DNA of 64,000 nucleotides, taken from assembly GCA_036733345.1 (NCBI GenBank), contig DAINAR010000004.1, forward strand, positions 1 through 64,000, in the 5' to 3' direction. Position 1 is the stretch's first letter, and the number at the start of each line of letters is the position of its first letter. Below, piece by piece: positions 1 through 8,967 of the stretch. The stretch comes from JAFGMQ01 sp036733345 (lineage in GTDB: Bacteria > Desulfobacterota > DSM-4660 > Desulfatiglandales > Desulfatiglandaceae). The notes below the pieces were generated by a model. That model made no database searches. It was not told the origin of the DNA and was given only the letters and a program-made list of their open reading frames with translations. The position numbers were made by a program, and so were the translations under genes.

Positions 1-61
1 ACTGGCTTACAAACGCTGTATATGACCCTGTTACACAAACAGCAGAATATAAGGCCTGTGC

Positions 62-691
62 GTGCAGAATAGACAAGCTTTAATGAATATTGGGTCCTTT
101 ACCTGTGATGAGTTTCTAGAAAAAATACGAACCGTTCACGGTAGCACTGCACCTGGGGTAGTCCTGGGAGGAATTATGCTTGATTATGCACGCAGGCATC
201 TTCCCGAAGGATGTATTTTTGATGTTGTGTGTGAGACACGAAGCTGTCTTCCCGACTCAGTACAAATACTCACACCCTGCAGTCTTGGAAATGGATGGCT
301 CAAGGTAATTCCATTAGGCCGTTTTGCCTTGAGCCTTTTCGACAAATACTCTGGTAAGGGTATTAGATGCTTTCTGGATCCTGCAAAAACCGTCAAATGG
401 CCTGAAATCCATTCCTGGTTCCTTAAACTCAAACCAAAAAAAGATCAAGACCTTGAAGGGATACTCCAGGATATCAAGATGGCCTCTTTTTCCATATACG
501 GCCTTCAGAATATCCTGGTAAAGGACTTTTTTAGAAAGAAGCAACAAAAAGGTGATATAGCCATCTGTCCTTCATGTCATGAGGCATACCCCGAAAAGGA
601 TGGAAATATCTGCCTGGGATGTCAGGCAATGGATCAGGATGCCTATTACCTGGCCAATAAGACCAAATATATTAATGATGATTTAGAATAA
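62..691 (+). CDS. FmdE-family protein with C-terminal zinc ribbon
   Basis: The protein resembles the FmdE (formylmethanofuran dehydrogenase subunit E) family, which is common in anaerobes and is often found near molybdenum or tungsten enzymes. An N-terminal HGSTAPG segment (residues 27-33) stands where the family usually has a metal-binding HGH-type motif. A Cys-rich core (CETRSC, TPCSLGNGW, GRFAL) follows. The C-terminus carries a CPSC...CLGC zinc-ribbon-like pair (about residues 169-187). The GTG at 62 has a weak AAGG upstream; the ATG at 83 (residue 8) is an equally good start. It lies 390 bp from the MosB-like gene, so a shared molybdenum theme is inferred, not shown. The exact biochemical role is unknown. 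Confidence 0.75.
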   Translation: MQNRQALMNIGSFTCDEFLEKIRTVHGSTAPGVVLGGIMLDYARRHLPEGCIFDVVCETRSCLPDSVQILTPCSLGNGWLKVIPLGRFALSLFDKYSGKGIRCFLDPAKTVKWPEIHSWFLKLKPKKDQDLEGILQDIKMASFSIYGLQNILVKDFFRKKQQKGDIAICPSCHEAYPEKDGNICLGCQAMDQDAYYLANKTKYINDDLE

Positions 692-1079
692 TTCAAGTCT
701 TTATTAGCCTGCAAATTTTTTCAAACTTAAGAAATACCTCAAGCTATGATCGCAAACTAAACTGCCTTTTACAGCTCACCTCTTTCTTTTGTTAGATAAG
801 AATTACTCTAATTTCTGTATTGAATGAAGAAAGATATTTTGAAGAAAATATCAATAAAGCTTCTTACCTCTCGTATTCTATCTATGAGTTTATTTCAATT
901 GAATTTATAGAAATGCTTATCCTGATATAGTTTTTTAAAGTACCAGAAAAACATATTTAAGAATGAAGGCTGTATTTTCAGTTAGGTATTTTACAATTAA
1001 TTATGCTATAAAACTACGTATAATCTTTTTGTTAAAGTCGCCGAGCTTAATTTATCGAAACTTTAAAGGGGGATACTGA
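692..1079. other. AT-rich intergenic region
   Basis: I see no coding sequence, RNA gene or clear terminator here. It ends with the strong ribosome binding site AAAGGGGG (about 1064-1071) of the next gene. Confidence 0.6.
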
Positions 1080-1937
1080 TTGGCAAAAATATTTAGAGAA
1101 AAGGGGAAAAGCGGAAGAATTCACATAGAAAGCGGTTTGATGGGGGAATCACTTGTCAGCAAGGATTTGCTCAATAAAACTGAAGCCAAAGAATATTTCA
1201 GGATGCACCCTGAAATAAACGTCATGAAAATCGGGGGCCAGAGCATTATAGACCGGGGGGCAAAAGCAGTTTTGCCGATTGTCGATATTCTGCTGCAGGC
1301 CAAGGAAAAATACAAACTCATACTCATGACAGGAGGAGGAACAAGGGCCCGGCATGTTTACAATATCGGCATTGAGCTTGGTATGCCCACCGGTGTTCTA
1401 TCCAAACTGGGCAATAAGGTTTCCTGGCAGAATGCAGAAATTATGAGTGTGCTCCTGGCCAAGCACGGGGGGATTAAGATCGACCAGGGGGATAACCTCG
1501 AGCAGTTGACCATGTTTTGTCAGCTGGGATATCTACCCATCACTTACGCCATTCCACCCTATGGTTTCTTTGAACATCCTGCTGAATTAGGCTCCATACC
1601 CCCTCACAGGACAGATTGCGGTGCCTTCCTGCTTGCGGAGAATATCGGAGCCCGCAGCCTGATTTTTCTGAAGGACGAAAAGGGGCTTTTCAACAAGGAT
1701 CCAAAGAAGGTAAAAAAATCAGAGCGTAAGGACCTGATCCTCTATGATCGTATATCGGCAAAGGAACTCATGAAACTTGACCTCGACGATCTTATAATCG
1801 AGCGACCCATTCTTAACTTTCTTCAGAAGTCAAAGTGCCTGAAGGAACTTCAGATTGTGGACGCACTTCATCATCCGGAACACATACTGGACGCCCTTGA
1901 AGGAAAGCATGTGGGCACTATAATTTATAAGGAATAG
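1080..1937 (+). CDS. mosB: Molybdenum storage protein beta-like (amino acid kinase fold)
   Basis: A 285-residue amino-acid-kinase-fold protein. From memory it matches the Azotobacter MoSto beta subunit along its length: KIGGQSIIDRG (about 51-61), TGGGTRARHVY (about 84-94), an IPPHRTDCGAFLLAE block (about 173-187), a KDEKGLFNKDP nucleotide-site segment and an EGKHVGTIIY tail. MoSto binds ATP and stores molybdate as polyoxometalate clusters inside a hexameric cage. The start is TTG at 1080, chosen because AAAGGGGG sits just upstream. Only one subunit gene is present, whereas Azotobacter MoSto is alpha3beta3; a homohexamer is inferred. A generic UMP-kinase-like role is the alternative, but the match to MoSto is more specific. 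Confidence 0.8.
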   Translation: MAKIFREKGKSGRIHIESGLMGESLVSKDLLNKTEAKEYFRMHPEINVMKIGGQSIIDRGAKAVLPIVDILLQAKEKYKLILMTGGGTRARHVYNIGIELGMPTGVLSKLGNKVSWQNAEIMSVLLAKHGGIKIDQGDNLEQLTMFCQLGYLPITYAIPPYGFFEHPAELGSIPPHRTDCGAFLLAENIGARSLIFLKDEKGLFNKDPKKVKKSERKDLILYDRISAKELMKLDLDDLIIERPILNFLQKSKCLKELQIVDALHHPEHILDALEGKHVGTIIYKE

Positions 1938-1968
1938 AAGAGCATTTGCTGGAGGTGCTCAAAGACGG

Positions 1969-2175
1969 CTAATCACCGGCTTTTTCCTTTTTTTCAATCT
2001 CCAGGTAAACCACTTCCGCACCTGTTGCCCTGGCAATCTGGTCGAGCTCCTGCTTGCGGATATGTTTGGTGTAAATCTTTATATCTCCGCCACTGACACC
2101 AAGGACACGATAGCGCGGTTTTCTTTCACCCTTTTCAACCTTGCGTCTTTCTCGTACAAAAATCTTTGTAGACAT
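1969..2175 (-). CDS. Small hypothetical protein (68 aa)
   Basis: Not recognised. The start is the ATG at 2175, preceded by AAAGGAG at 2182-2188 on the minus strand; an upstream in-frame codon at 2208 lacks a comparable site. The protein is highly charged (RERRKVEKGERK near the N-terminus, EIEKKEK near the C-terminus) with a short central segment that could form a small beta/alpha fold. It has no signal peptide or membrane segment. It converges with the MosB-like gene (31 bp apart) and diverges from the PadR regulator. Confidence 0.6.
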   Translation of the reverse strand: MSTKIFVRERRKVEKGERKPRYRVLGVSGGDIKIYTKHIRKQELDQIARATGAEVVYLEIEKKEKAGD

Positions 2176-2240
2176 GATATCTCCTTTCAATATAATAAAA
2201 ATTAGCATATATATAATAAGATCTAATTTTTAATTAGAGT

Positions 2241-2261
2241 ATATATCCTTAGAGGATATAT
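2241..2261. promoter_or_regulatory. Perfect 9-bp inverted repeat at PadR start
   Basis: ATATATCCT-TAG-AGGATATAT is a perfect 9-bp inverted repeat with a 3-nt spacer. It lies 14 bp before the chosen padR start, inside the divergent 99-bp promoter region shared with the small 68-aa gene. PadR-type repressors usually bind such palindromes in their own promoters, so autoregulation is inferred. Confidence 0.5.
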
Positions 2262-2274
2262 GTCAAGGAGAAAA

Positions 2275-2652
2275 ATGAATAAAAGGAAAACCAGCAACGG
2301 ATTTCATTTACAGGGGAAGAGGGAACGCTATATCCAGCCTTCCATACTGATGGGGCTCTGCGACAAGCCCTCATACGGGTATGAGCTTATCCAGAATATT
2401 CAGAAATACGGATTTGTGGAGGGGCAGGCCCCGCCCGGCATGATCTATCGCCACCTGCGTCAACTGGAGGAAGAAGGCCTGGTTTCTTCCGAGTGGGAAA
2501 CTGAAGGAGCCGGCCCGGCCAAAAGAATGTATTCGTTGACCGCTGAAGGACAGGAGGTTTTAGGGCTTTGGATCGGGTATATGGAAAAACAGGCGGAAAA
2601 CCTTAAGAGCTTTATTGAACGATACAAAAACATGGAAAAGAGATCTAAATAA
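2275..2652 (+). CDS. PadR-family transcriptional regulator
   Basis: A winged-helix regulator of about 125 residues. The N-terminal PadR domain has the family pattern ILMGLCDKPSYGYEL ... GMIYRHLRQLEEEGLV (recognition helix and first wing) followed by RMYSLTAEGQEVL. The C-terminus is a short helix that would dimerise. The ATG at 2275 is favoured, with AAGGAG 4 nt upstream; the ATG at 2260 overlaps the palindrome. The ligand and targets are unknown. The palindrome immediately upstream suggests autorepression and possibly control of the divergent 68-aa gene. Confidence 0.85.
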   Translation: MNKRKTSNGFHLQGKRERYIQPSILMGLCDKPSYGYELIQNIQKYGFVEGQAPPGMIYRHLRQLEEEGLVSSEWETEGAGPAKRMYSLTAEGQEVLGLWIGYMEKQAENLKSFIERYKNMEKRSK

Positions 2653-2767
2653 TAAAGTCAGAGTTAAAACGATTATCACCTCCATCCCGGAAACCGTTAT
2701 TGACCTCATTCTTTCGGTGAAATGAAAATATTTTTCAGTAGCAGCTTTGAGCTTTGAGCATGATCTG

Positions 2768-4153
2768 TTAGGAAAACATCTTTCCAGGATTAAGAATCCC
2801 GTTGGGATCATACATATCCTTTATTTTTTTCATCCAGACAAGGCTCTTCCCGTGCTCTAAATTCATAAATTTTTTTTTGCCTATGCCCACACCATGCTCA
2901 CCAGTGGCTGTACCGCCCAGGGCAATTGCCTTCTTCACTATTCGTTCACTTATCTTATCAATTAAAGCCCATTCCTTATCATCTCCTGTCTTTCCCATAA
3001 ATACAAGATGCAGGTTCCCATCACCTGCGTGACCAAAAGTATATCCGGGGATTCCGGCGTTCTGGGATTCGCCCCTGGCCATTGAAATAATCTCCGGGTA
3101 TGCAGAAATCGGCACAGCAACATCAATAACAATATGAGAACACCCTGGATGATTCCGCCTTATCATCTCAGCCAGCTCATAGCGGGCAGTCAGAAGCTCT
3201 TCCCTCTCCTTTCTACTGATTCCCATTCTGAAATCATGGCTTCCGAGGTCCTCGCAGACATCCCGCGCAATTTCCATCAGGTGCTCTAACTGCCTGCTGC
3301 TTGGACCATGAAATTCTATGAATAGTGTCGGAGATACTTCCATTCCCAGAGCTTTTTCTTTATTTATGATCTTAATACATTCCGGGGCCAAAAGTTCCAA
3401 TGAAGCCGGCTCAATGCCTGATCGCATGATTTCAAAGACAGCCTTTCCTGCTGTTTCAACATCCGAAAAATTTACTGTTGCTGTTGAAAATTCCTCAGGC
3501 CAACCCCTCAATCGAACTGTTGCCTCTACAACTATTCCAAGCGTTCCTTCAGAGCCGACGAAATTATTTATCAAATCATACCCGGATGAGGTCTTTGATG
3601 CCCTGCAGCCAATATCCAAAATCTCTCCGTCTGCAAGGACAACTTTAAGCCTTAAAATATTTGCCCTTGTAGACCCATATCGCACAGTCCTGATCCCGCT
3701 TGCATTATTTGCAATCATTCCGCCGATCGTAGCCCTTGCGCCAGGGTCAGGTGGAAAAAACAGTCCTTTATGCCTTAATTTTTCGTTCAGGTCCTGATAG
3801 ACAACACCAGGCTCCAGATCAGCCTGAAAATCTGACTCTTTGATTTCTATTACTCTATTCATCAAAGAAAAATCCAGTACCAACCCGTTGAAAAGCGGAA
3901 TCGGATTGCCCTCAAGGCTTGAACCTGACCCCCAGCCTGTAACAGGAAGCAGGTTGCTGTTGGCATATTTAAGTATTTCAGATACCTCCGACCTGTCAAT
4001 CGGCCAGATTACGGCCTCCGGAAGACTTGGAGGATGCTGAGACTGATCTTTTGAATGAAGTTCGAGATTGGATATGCCTGTTGATATGCGCTCGGAACCC
4101 ACAATAGATTCAATATCAATAATATGCCTTTCTTCAATCTTATTGAATTTCAT
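2768..4153 (-). CDS. glcD: FAD-linked oxidase, GlcD / D-lactate dehydrogenase family
   Basis: A flavoenzyme oxidising a 2-hydroxy acid such as D-lactate or glycolate; the substrate cannot be read from sequence. An FAD-binding PCMH domain fills about residues 40-220 (GWGSGSSLEGN, PPDPGARATIGGMIANNASG, GSEGTLGIV). The C-terminal oxidase half has FGHAGDGNLH, TGEHGVGIGKK and the NPGKMF end typical of GlcD. ATG at 4153 is preceded by AAAAGGAGG with 6-nt spacing. It starts 19 bp after rodA, so it is probably transcribed as the tail of the mre operon. No adjacent iron-sulfur partner (GlcF) is present. Confidence 0.85.
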   Translation of the reverse strand: MKFNKIEERHIIDIESIVGSERISTGISNLELHSKDQSQHPPSLPEAVIWPIDRSEVSEILKYANSNLLPVTGWGSGSSLEGNPIPLFNGLVLDFSLMNRVIEIKESDFQADLEPGVVYQDLNEKLRHKGLFFPPDPGARATIGGMIANNASGIRTVRYGSTRANILRLKVVLADGEILDIGCRASKTSSGYDLINNFVGSEGTLGIVVEATVRLRGWPEEFSTATVNFSDVETAGKAVFEIMRSGIEPASLELLAPECIKIINKEKALGMEVSPTLFIEFHGPSSRQLEHLMEIARDVCEDLGSHDFRMGISRKEREELLTARYELAEMIRRNHPGCSHIVIDVAVPISAYPEIISMARGESQNAGIPGYTFGHAGDGNLHLVFMGKTGDDKEWALIDKISERIVKKAIALGGTATGEHGVGIGKKKFMNLEHGKSLVWMKKIKDMYDPNGILNPGKMFS

Positions 4154-4172
4154 TACCAACCTCCTTTTCTTA

Positions 4173-5279
4173 TCACACGGAAAACATAAAACGCCTCATT
4201 CTTATATTCATGAGAAGTCCTATAGCTGCCATTGTTGTAATAAGGGATGACCCGCCATAGCTGAAAAGAGGAAGAGGAATTCCAACTACAGGCAAAAGGC
4301 CTGCGACCATTCCAACATTAATTACCACCTGCCAGAAGAGCATGGCAACAATGCCTATAGCCAGAATAGAACCGAATTTGTCTTTCGAGTTTTTTGCTAT
4401 ACTAAGTCCGCACAGAATCAAAAACAGATAGAGCAAAAGCAGGATTGCTGTACCGAAAAAACCCCATTCTTCAGCCAGTACCGAAAAGGCGAAATCAGTG
4501 TGCTGTTCCGGCAGGAAATTCAAGCGAGTCTGTGTGCCTTTCAAAAATCCCTTTCCCCAGAAAAGGCCTGAACCAATAGCTATTTTAGACTGATTGATAT
4601 GGTATCCCGCACCCAAGGGGTCCATTTCAGGCCTTATAAATGTAAGGATACGTGCCTGCTGATATTCTTTAAGATTGAACCAGATTATCGGTGCAGCGGC
4701 AAAAGCTGAAACGACAAGAATCATCAGGGACTTCCAGTAGATATTAACAAAAAATATCACTGAAACTGAAACAAGCACTATGAGAAGGGCTGTGCCAAGA
4801 TCAGGTTCTTTTAAAATTAGCAAAAAAGGCATTGCCAATATCAAAAATGGTTGCCATAAATCTCTCAGCCGGTATTTCTGAAATCCACCTTTTTCACTGA
4901 AAAATTTGGCAAATACTATCAGAATAACAATTTTTTCCAGCTCAGACGGCTGAAAGGAAAAAAGCCCGAGACTCAGCCACCTCTGGGAACCGGAGGTGAC
5001 CTTTCCAATAACTATTACCAGAACCAGAAGTATTACAGAAACAATATATGCAGGGTAAGCTATTCTCTCCAGGACAAAATAGTTGAAGGTTGTCATCACT
5101 AAAAAAACAAAAAAACCTGAAAAAAACCAGTAGATCTGTTTGGCAAAGATCTGTGCTCCACCCTCCTCCCTGATCGGATAGGTTGCGCTGTATAGATTAA
5201 GGATACTTACTGCAGCAATAATAAGGACAACGAGCAGTAACAGCCAATCAATATTTTGTATCAATCTTCGATCCAACAT
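4173..5279 (-). CDS. rodA: Rod-shape SEDS glycosyltransferase RodA
   Basis: A polytopic inner-membrane SEDS protein (368 aa, about ten membrane segments) that polymerises peptidoglycan glycan strands during elongation with PBP2. The family signature is present: QPSELEK (about 106-112), ILKEPDLGTA (about 155-164), FLPEQHTDFAF (about 255-265) and the terminal PLPLFSYGGSS (about 330-340). ATG at 5279. It is the fifth gene of the mreBCD-mrdA-rodA operon. A 193-bp gap separates it from mrdA, and I see nothing definite in that gap. Confidence 0.95.
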   Translation of the reverse strand: MLDRRLIQNIDWLLLLVVLIIAAVSILNLYSATYPIREEGGAQIFAKQIYWFFSGFFVFLVMTTFNYFVLERIAYPAYIVSVILLVLVIVIGKVTSGSQRWLSLGLFSFQPSELEKIVILIVFAKFFSEKGGFQKYRLRDLWQPFLILAMPFLLILKEPDLGTALLIVLVSVSVIFFVNIYWKSLMILVVSAFAAAPIIWFNLKEYQQARILTFIRPEMDPLGAGYHINQSKIAIGSGLFWGKGFLKGTQTRLNFLPEQHTDFAFSVLAEEWGFFGTAILLLLYLFLILCGLSIAKNSKDKFGSILAIGIVAMLFWQVVINVGMVAGLLPVVGIPLPLFSYGGSSLITTMAAIGLLMNIRMRRFMFSV

Positions 5280-5472
5280 GCTTTGGTTAAACCTAATCTA
5301 TCGTAAGTTGATCTATTTAAAGCAATATTCCTATACTTTGAGACAAGGCAACAGCATAACTTGAACCCTGAACTCTTTTACGGTATCCCCCGCACCACAC
5401 AAGGAATCAATATATTCAGCACAGTAACACGTTCCACAGCATAGAGTATCAGCAGTTTATTAATTCTGGCAC

Positions 5473-7296
5473 TCAATTCAAATATGAATTTATCATTTCA
5501 GCTGCAATTGGAGCGGCAGCACTTCCTCCATGCCCGCCATGCTCAATAATTATTGAAACTGCAATGCGCGGTTCATCTGTCGGGGCAATAGCAACAAACC
5601 ATGCATGATCTCTAAATTGAACAGGCACTTCTTTGTCATTTTCCCTGTCATCTGAATACTTGTCCATTTTAACAACCTGGGCCGTTCCGGTCTTTCCGGC
5701 AACAGATACCATATTCAGCTTTGCCATCCGACCGGTGCCATGCGGCTGGTTAACTACTCCTGTCAGTGCATCCTGAACCAGCTTCATATTCTCATTGCTT
5801 ATCGGGACTTTTCTTTTCACCTTCGGGTTAAATTTATGAATTGCTTCTGCTTCTGATTTTCCTATCCTTTTGACAACCTGAGGTACGTAAACAATCCCGC
5901 CGTTGAAAACAGTCGAAATCAGAGAAACCGCCTGCATCGGAGTTATAAGAACAAAACTCTGTCCTATTGAAACCGATATTGTCTCTCCGGTCTGCCAGGG
6001 CAATCCAAACTTGCTAACCTTCCACTCACTTGTCGGTATAAGACCTTCCTTGGACTGTCCGATATCAAACCCACTATCCTGCCCGAGGCCAAACATACCT
6101 GCATAGTGAGCAATCATGTCTACACCCAGCCTTTTTCCAAGCTTATAAAAATATACATCACAGGACTCAACTATTGCCCTGTAAAGATTCACCTTTCCAT
6201 GCCCGTATTTTTTCCAGCACCGGTATGTACTATCTCCTAAAGAGTATGATCCAGTACAGATCAGCTCTTCTTCCGGGTCAATAACCCCCTCTTCAAGGCC
6301 TGCCAGAGCTACAATTATCTTGAACACAGAGCCCGGCGGATATTGACCTGACAGAGCCCTGTTCTGTAAAATAAAATCCTTTGAAGTTGATATCTTTTCC
6401 CATTCGCCCTTATCAATACCGCCTATAAAAAGGTTGGGATTAAATGAAGGTGAGCTCGCTAAAGCCAGTATTTCTCCCCCATTCGGATTCATCGCCAGAA
6501 TCGCCCCTCTCTTACCATTCAACGCATTTTCTGCAATAACCTGTAATTTTTTGTCTATTGTCAAATAAATGTTCTCACCTGAAACCGGGGGTTTTCGAGA
6601 TATCACCTGAATTTTTCTTCCGGCCGCATCTACCTCTACCTGCTCACCACCCCTTATACCGTTCAAATGGTCTTGCCATCTCCTCTCTATCCCTGATTTT
6701 CCGATCAGGTCTCCTGGCCTGATGTCATGGTATTTTCCACTCTTTAATTGATTTTCATTAATTTCGCCTAAATAACCAAGGAGATGAGAGGCAAAATTCC
6801 CAAAAATATAGTCTCTCTGAGGAGTAACCTTGATCATAACACCTGGAAGATTGAACCGCTGAGTCTCAATAACAGCCAGCTCATTGCGCGAAATATCTCT
6901 TTTAAGACAAACGGGCCTGAAAGGATATCTGTAAAACCCGCCACCTAATTTTTCTTCAGCCTTTTCAGGATCAACTCCCAATAACAAATTAAGACTCTTC
7001 AAAAGGCATGTGCGGTCCTGCACCTCCTCAGGAATCACAAAAAGATCATAAGAAGGGCGATTACCGACAAGGAGTTCGCCATGTCTGTCGAATATCAGCC
7101 CTCTAAAAGGAGAAATAGAGTGAAGCCGAATACGATTATTTTCCGATTTTGTGCGGTAGGTAGAACCATCAACTATCTGCAGTATCCATAGTCGCAGTAA
7201 CAGGATACCGAAAATTATTAAAACAAGCAAAGTGGCTTTCTGCAGCTGCCTGTTAAAAATATCTACTGAAACTGGATCAAAATCTGACTTTCTCAA
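5473..7296 (-). CDS. mrdA: Penicillin-binding protein 2 (elongation transpeptidase)
   Basis: The class B peptidoglycan transpeptidase partner of RodA. It has an N-terminal membrane anchor (about 20-42), a pedestal region with GLIFDRHGELL, and the transpeptidase domain. The catalytic SxxK is SVFK (about 322), the second motif is SCD (about 377, in place of the textbook SxN, as in many PBP2s), and the third is KTGT (about 535). At 607 residues it has the family's usual length. The start is annotated at TTG 7296, without an obvious strong ribosome binding site, so the start is less certain than the gene. Confidence 0.95.
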   Translation of the reverse strand: MRKSDFDPVSVDIFNRQLQKATLLVLIIFGILLLRLWILQIVDGSTYRTKSENNRIRLHSISPFRGLIFDRHGELLVGNRPSYDLFVIPEEVQDRTCLLKSLNLLLGVDPEKAEEKLGGGFYRYPFRPVCLKRDISRNELAVIETQRFNLPGVMIKVTPQRDYIFGNFASHLLGYLGEINENQLKSGKYHDIRPGDLIGKSGIERRWQDHLNGIRGGEQVEVDAAGRKIQVISRKPPVSGENIYLTIDKKLQVIAENALNGKRGAILAMNPNGGEILALASSPSFNPNLFIGGIDKGEWEKISTSKDFILQNRALSGQYPPGSVFKIIVALAGLEEGVIDPEEELICTGSYSLGDSTYRCWKKYGHGKVNLYRAIVESCDVYFYKLGKRLGVDMIAHYAGMFGLGQDSGFDIGQSKEGLIPTSEWKVSKFGLPWQTGETISVSIGQSFVLITPMQAVSLISTVFNGGIVYVPQVVKRIGKSEAEAIHKFNPKVKRKVPISNENMKLVQDALTGVVNQPHGTGRMAKLNMVSVAGKTGTAQVVKMDKYSDDRENDKEVPVQFRDHAWFVAIAPTDEPRIAVSIIIEHGGHGGSAAAPIAAEMINSYLN

Positions 7297-7456
7297 ATCG
7301 CTATCTGATTGGAATGCTTTTTTTAAGTTTGTCCAAAATGAATAAGTTTTGCATGCTCAGTCAAGTTGCAAAAGCTATTAACATCACTTTTGTAATAAAT
7401 CATTATTGATAAAATCGCAAAATGTAAAAAAGACTTTTAGGGGCTCAGGGCATCCT

Positions 7457-7966
7457 CTATTTGGAAAAAGCTGCCAATTCCTTAACATTAACGCCCATTA
7501 AAAAGTTTAACAGGTAGAATATAAATGGCGCAAAAAAACCGGTTACAATAGCCGAAATTACAGACATTAATGCAAAAGATAAGGAAAATTCGACTTTAAT
7601 AGAAAAAATAATCAGCAGGAAGTAAAATATCAGTTTTTTCAAAAACACGGCCATGGATATAACAATAATCTGTCCTTTTACCTCTCTAATATCAAACAAT
7701 TTGCAACCAAGATAGACAACCCAAAAAACACCTAAGTAAAGAAGGGTAAAACATCCGTATAAGCCATAAGACATTACATCTATTAAAAGTCCCTGGCCAA
7801 AAGCAAAGGCTCCGACAGCAATTTGTCCGTAAAATAGTACAAAATATGCAATAAAAATAGCTATAAGATCCAGGTCAAAATAGGAAAGCACAGTAAAATT
7901 AACCCATTTTCCCTTCATTAGAGTAAAGATAAACCCCAAGATCCATAAAATAAAATACAATATCAA
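7457..7966 (-). CDS. mreD: Rod-shape determining protein MreD
   Basis: A 169-residue, very hydrophobic protein with about five membrane segments. It was identified mainly by position between mreC and mrdA and by the MreD-like length and topology. It starts at a TTG overlapping the mreC stop (shared TTGA, 7963-7966), a sign of translational coupling. MreD links MreC to the cell-wall elongation complex in the inner membrane. Confidence 0.9.
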   Translation of the reverse strand: MILYFILWILGFIFTLMKGKWVNFTVLSYFDLDLIAIFIAYFVLFYGQIAVGAFAFGQGLLIDVMSYGLYGCFTLLYLGVFWVVYLGCKLFDIREVKGQIIVISMAVFLKKLIFYFLLIIFSIKVEFSLSFALMSVISAIVTGFFAPFIFYLLNFLMGVNVKELAAFSK

Positions 7967-8808
7967 TTCTTTTTTGTCGGATGGTCTAATAGCTCAGTCT
8001 CCTTCAAAATTACAAGGATCTCTTCCAATCTGGAAAAATCAACAACTGGTTTGACCTCAACATATTTAAAAAGCTCCCCCGGCATATCTTTCACAAATGA
8101 GACTTCGCCAACGGGCAAACCTTTTGGAAAAACGCCTCCAAGCCCGGACGTAACAACAAAATCACCTGAAACGATACTGCTTGACTTAACAACATAGTCC
8201 AGCTTGCAAATTTCATTAGACATGCCTTTTAATATGACCCCTTCACGAGAACGCCTGACAATACAATCAACACCGCTATTCTGATCAATTATCAATAGCA
8301 CTTTTGCGTAATTAGATGATACGGAAACAATCCTGCCAACCACACCACGTGCGTTAACTACAGGCATATTTAATTTCAGGCCTGAATCTTCCCCTTTATC
8401 AATTATAACAGATTTAAACCATCCTGTCGGATCACGACCAATTACCGAAGCAGCCAATACCGGCCAATTTATCGTATAATCAAATTTGATGAGTTCCTGA
8501 AGTCTCTCGAACGTGCCCAATAGATGCACATATTGATCGTTCTCCATCCTGAGTCTGTCAATCTCCTTCCTCAATTCAATATTATTCTGCCGCACATCGA
8601 CTAAATAAAAATAATTGAGCCAAAAATTTTCAGTAAAATCAACCGTCTTTTTTATGAATTTCTCAAAAGGAGCACAAAGTTCAACAATGAATTTATCCGC
8701 AGAATTCCAGGTTCTTTTCAAGCCCGGATTTGATGACAGCATAAATAATGCAAAGCTGATTAATAATATCCATATCCATAATATACTAAATCGTATTGCA
8801 CCTTTCAA
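7963..8808 (-). CDS. mreC: Rod-shape determining protein MreC
   Basis: A bitopic protein with one N-terminal membrane anchor (about 9-27), a periplasmic coiled coil (about 70-105) and the two beta-barrel domains of MreC. Typical segments are ASVIGRDPTGWFKSVIIDKG (about 120-139), VVNARGVVGRIV and TSGLGGVFPKGLPVG. It organises the elongasome by contacting PBP2. A 159-bp gap containing a small GC-rich hairpin separates it from mreB. Confidence 0.95.
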   Translation of the reverse strand: MKGAIRFSILWIWILLISFALFMLSSNPGLKRTWNSADKFIVELCAPFEKFIKKTVDFTENFWLNYFYLVDVRQNNIELRKEIDRLRMENDQYVHLLGTFERLQELIKFDYTINWPVLAASVIGRDPTGWFKSVIIDKGEDSGLKLNMPVVNARGVVGRIVSVSSNYAKVLLIIDQNSGVDCIVRRSREGVILKGMSNEICKLDYVVKSSSIVSGDFVVTSGLGGVFPKGLPVGEVSFVKDMPGELFKYVEVKPVVDFSRLEEILVILKETELLDHPTKKN

Positions 8809-8967
8809 TGCCTGATCTTTTCCCCGCTTTAATCATTAAAAGTCCTGTTAGCCAATGCTTATAATATTCCCGTGATCTGTTACCAAAAGGACATATATCG
8901 CTTATTTGATGAAAAGGCCAAAACCCCCGGCCAGAATGGAATAAAGAAAAATTATATGTTACGCAAT

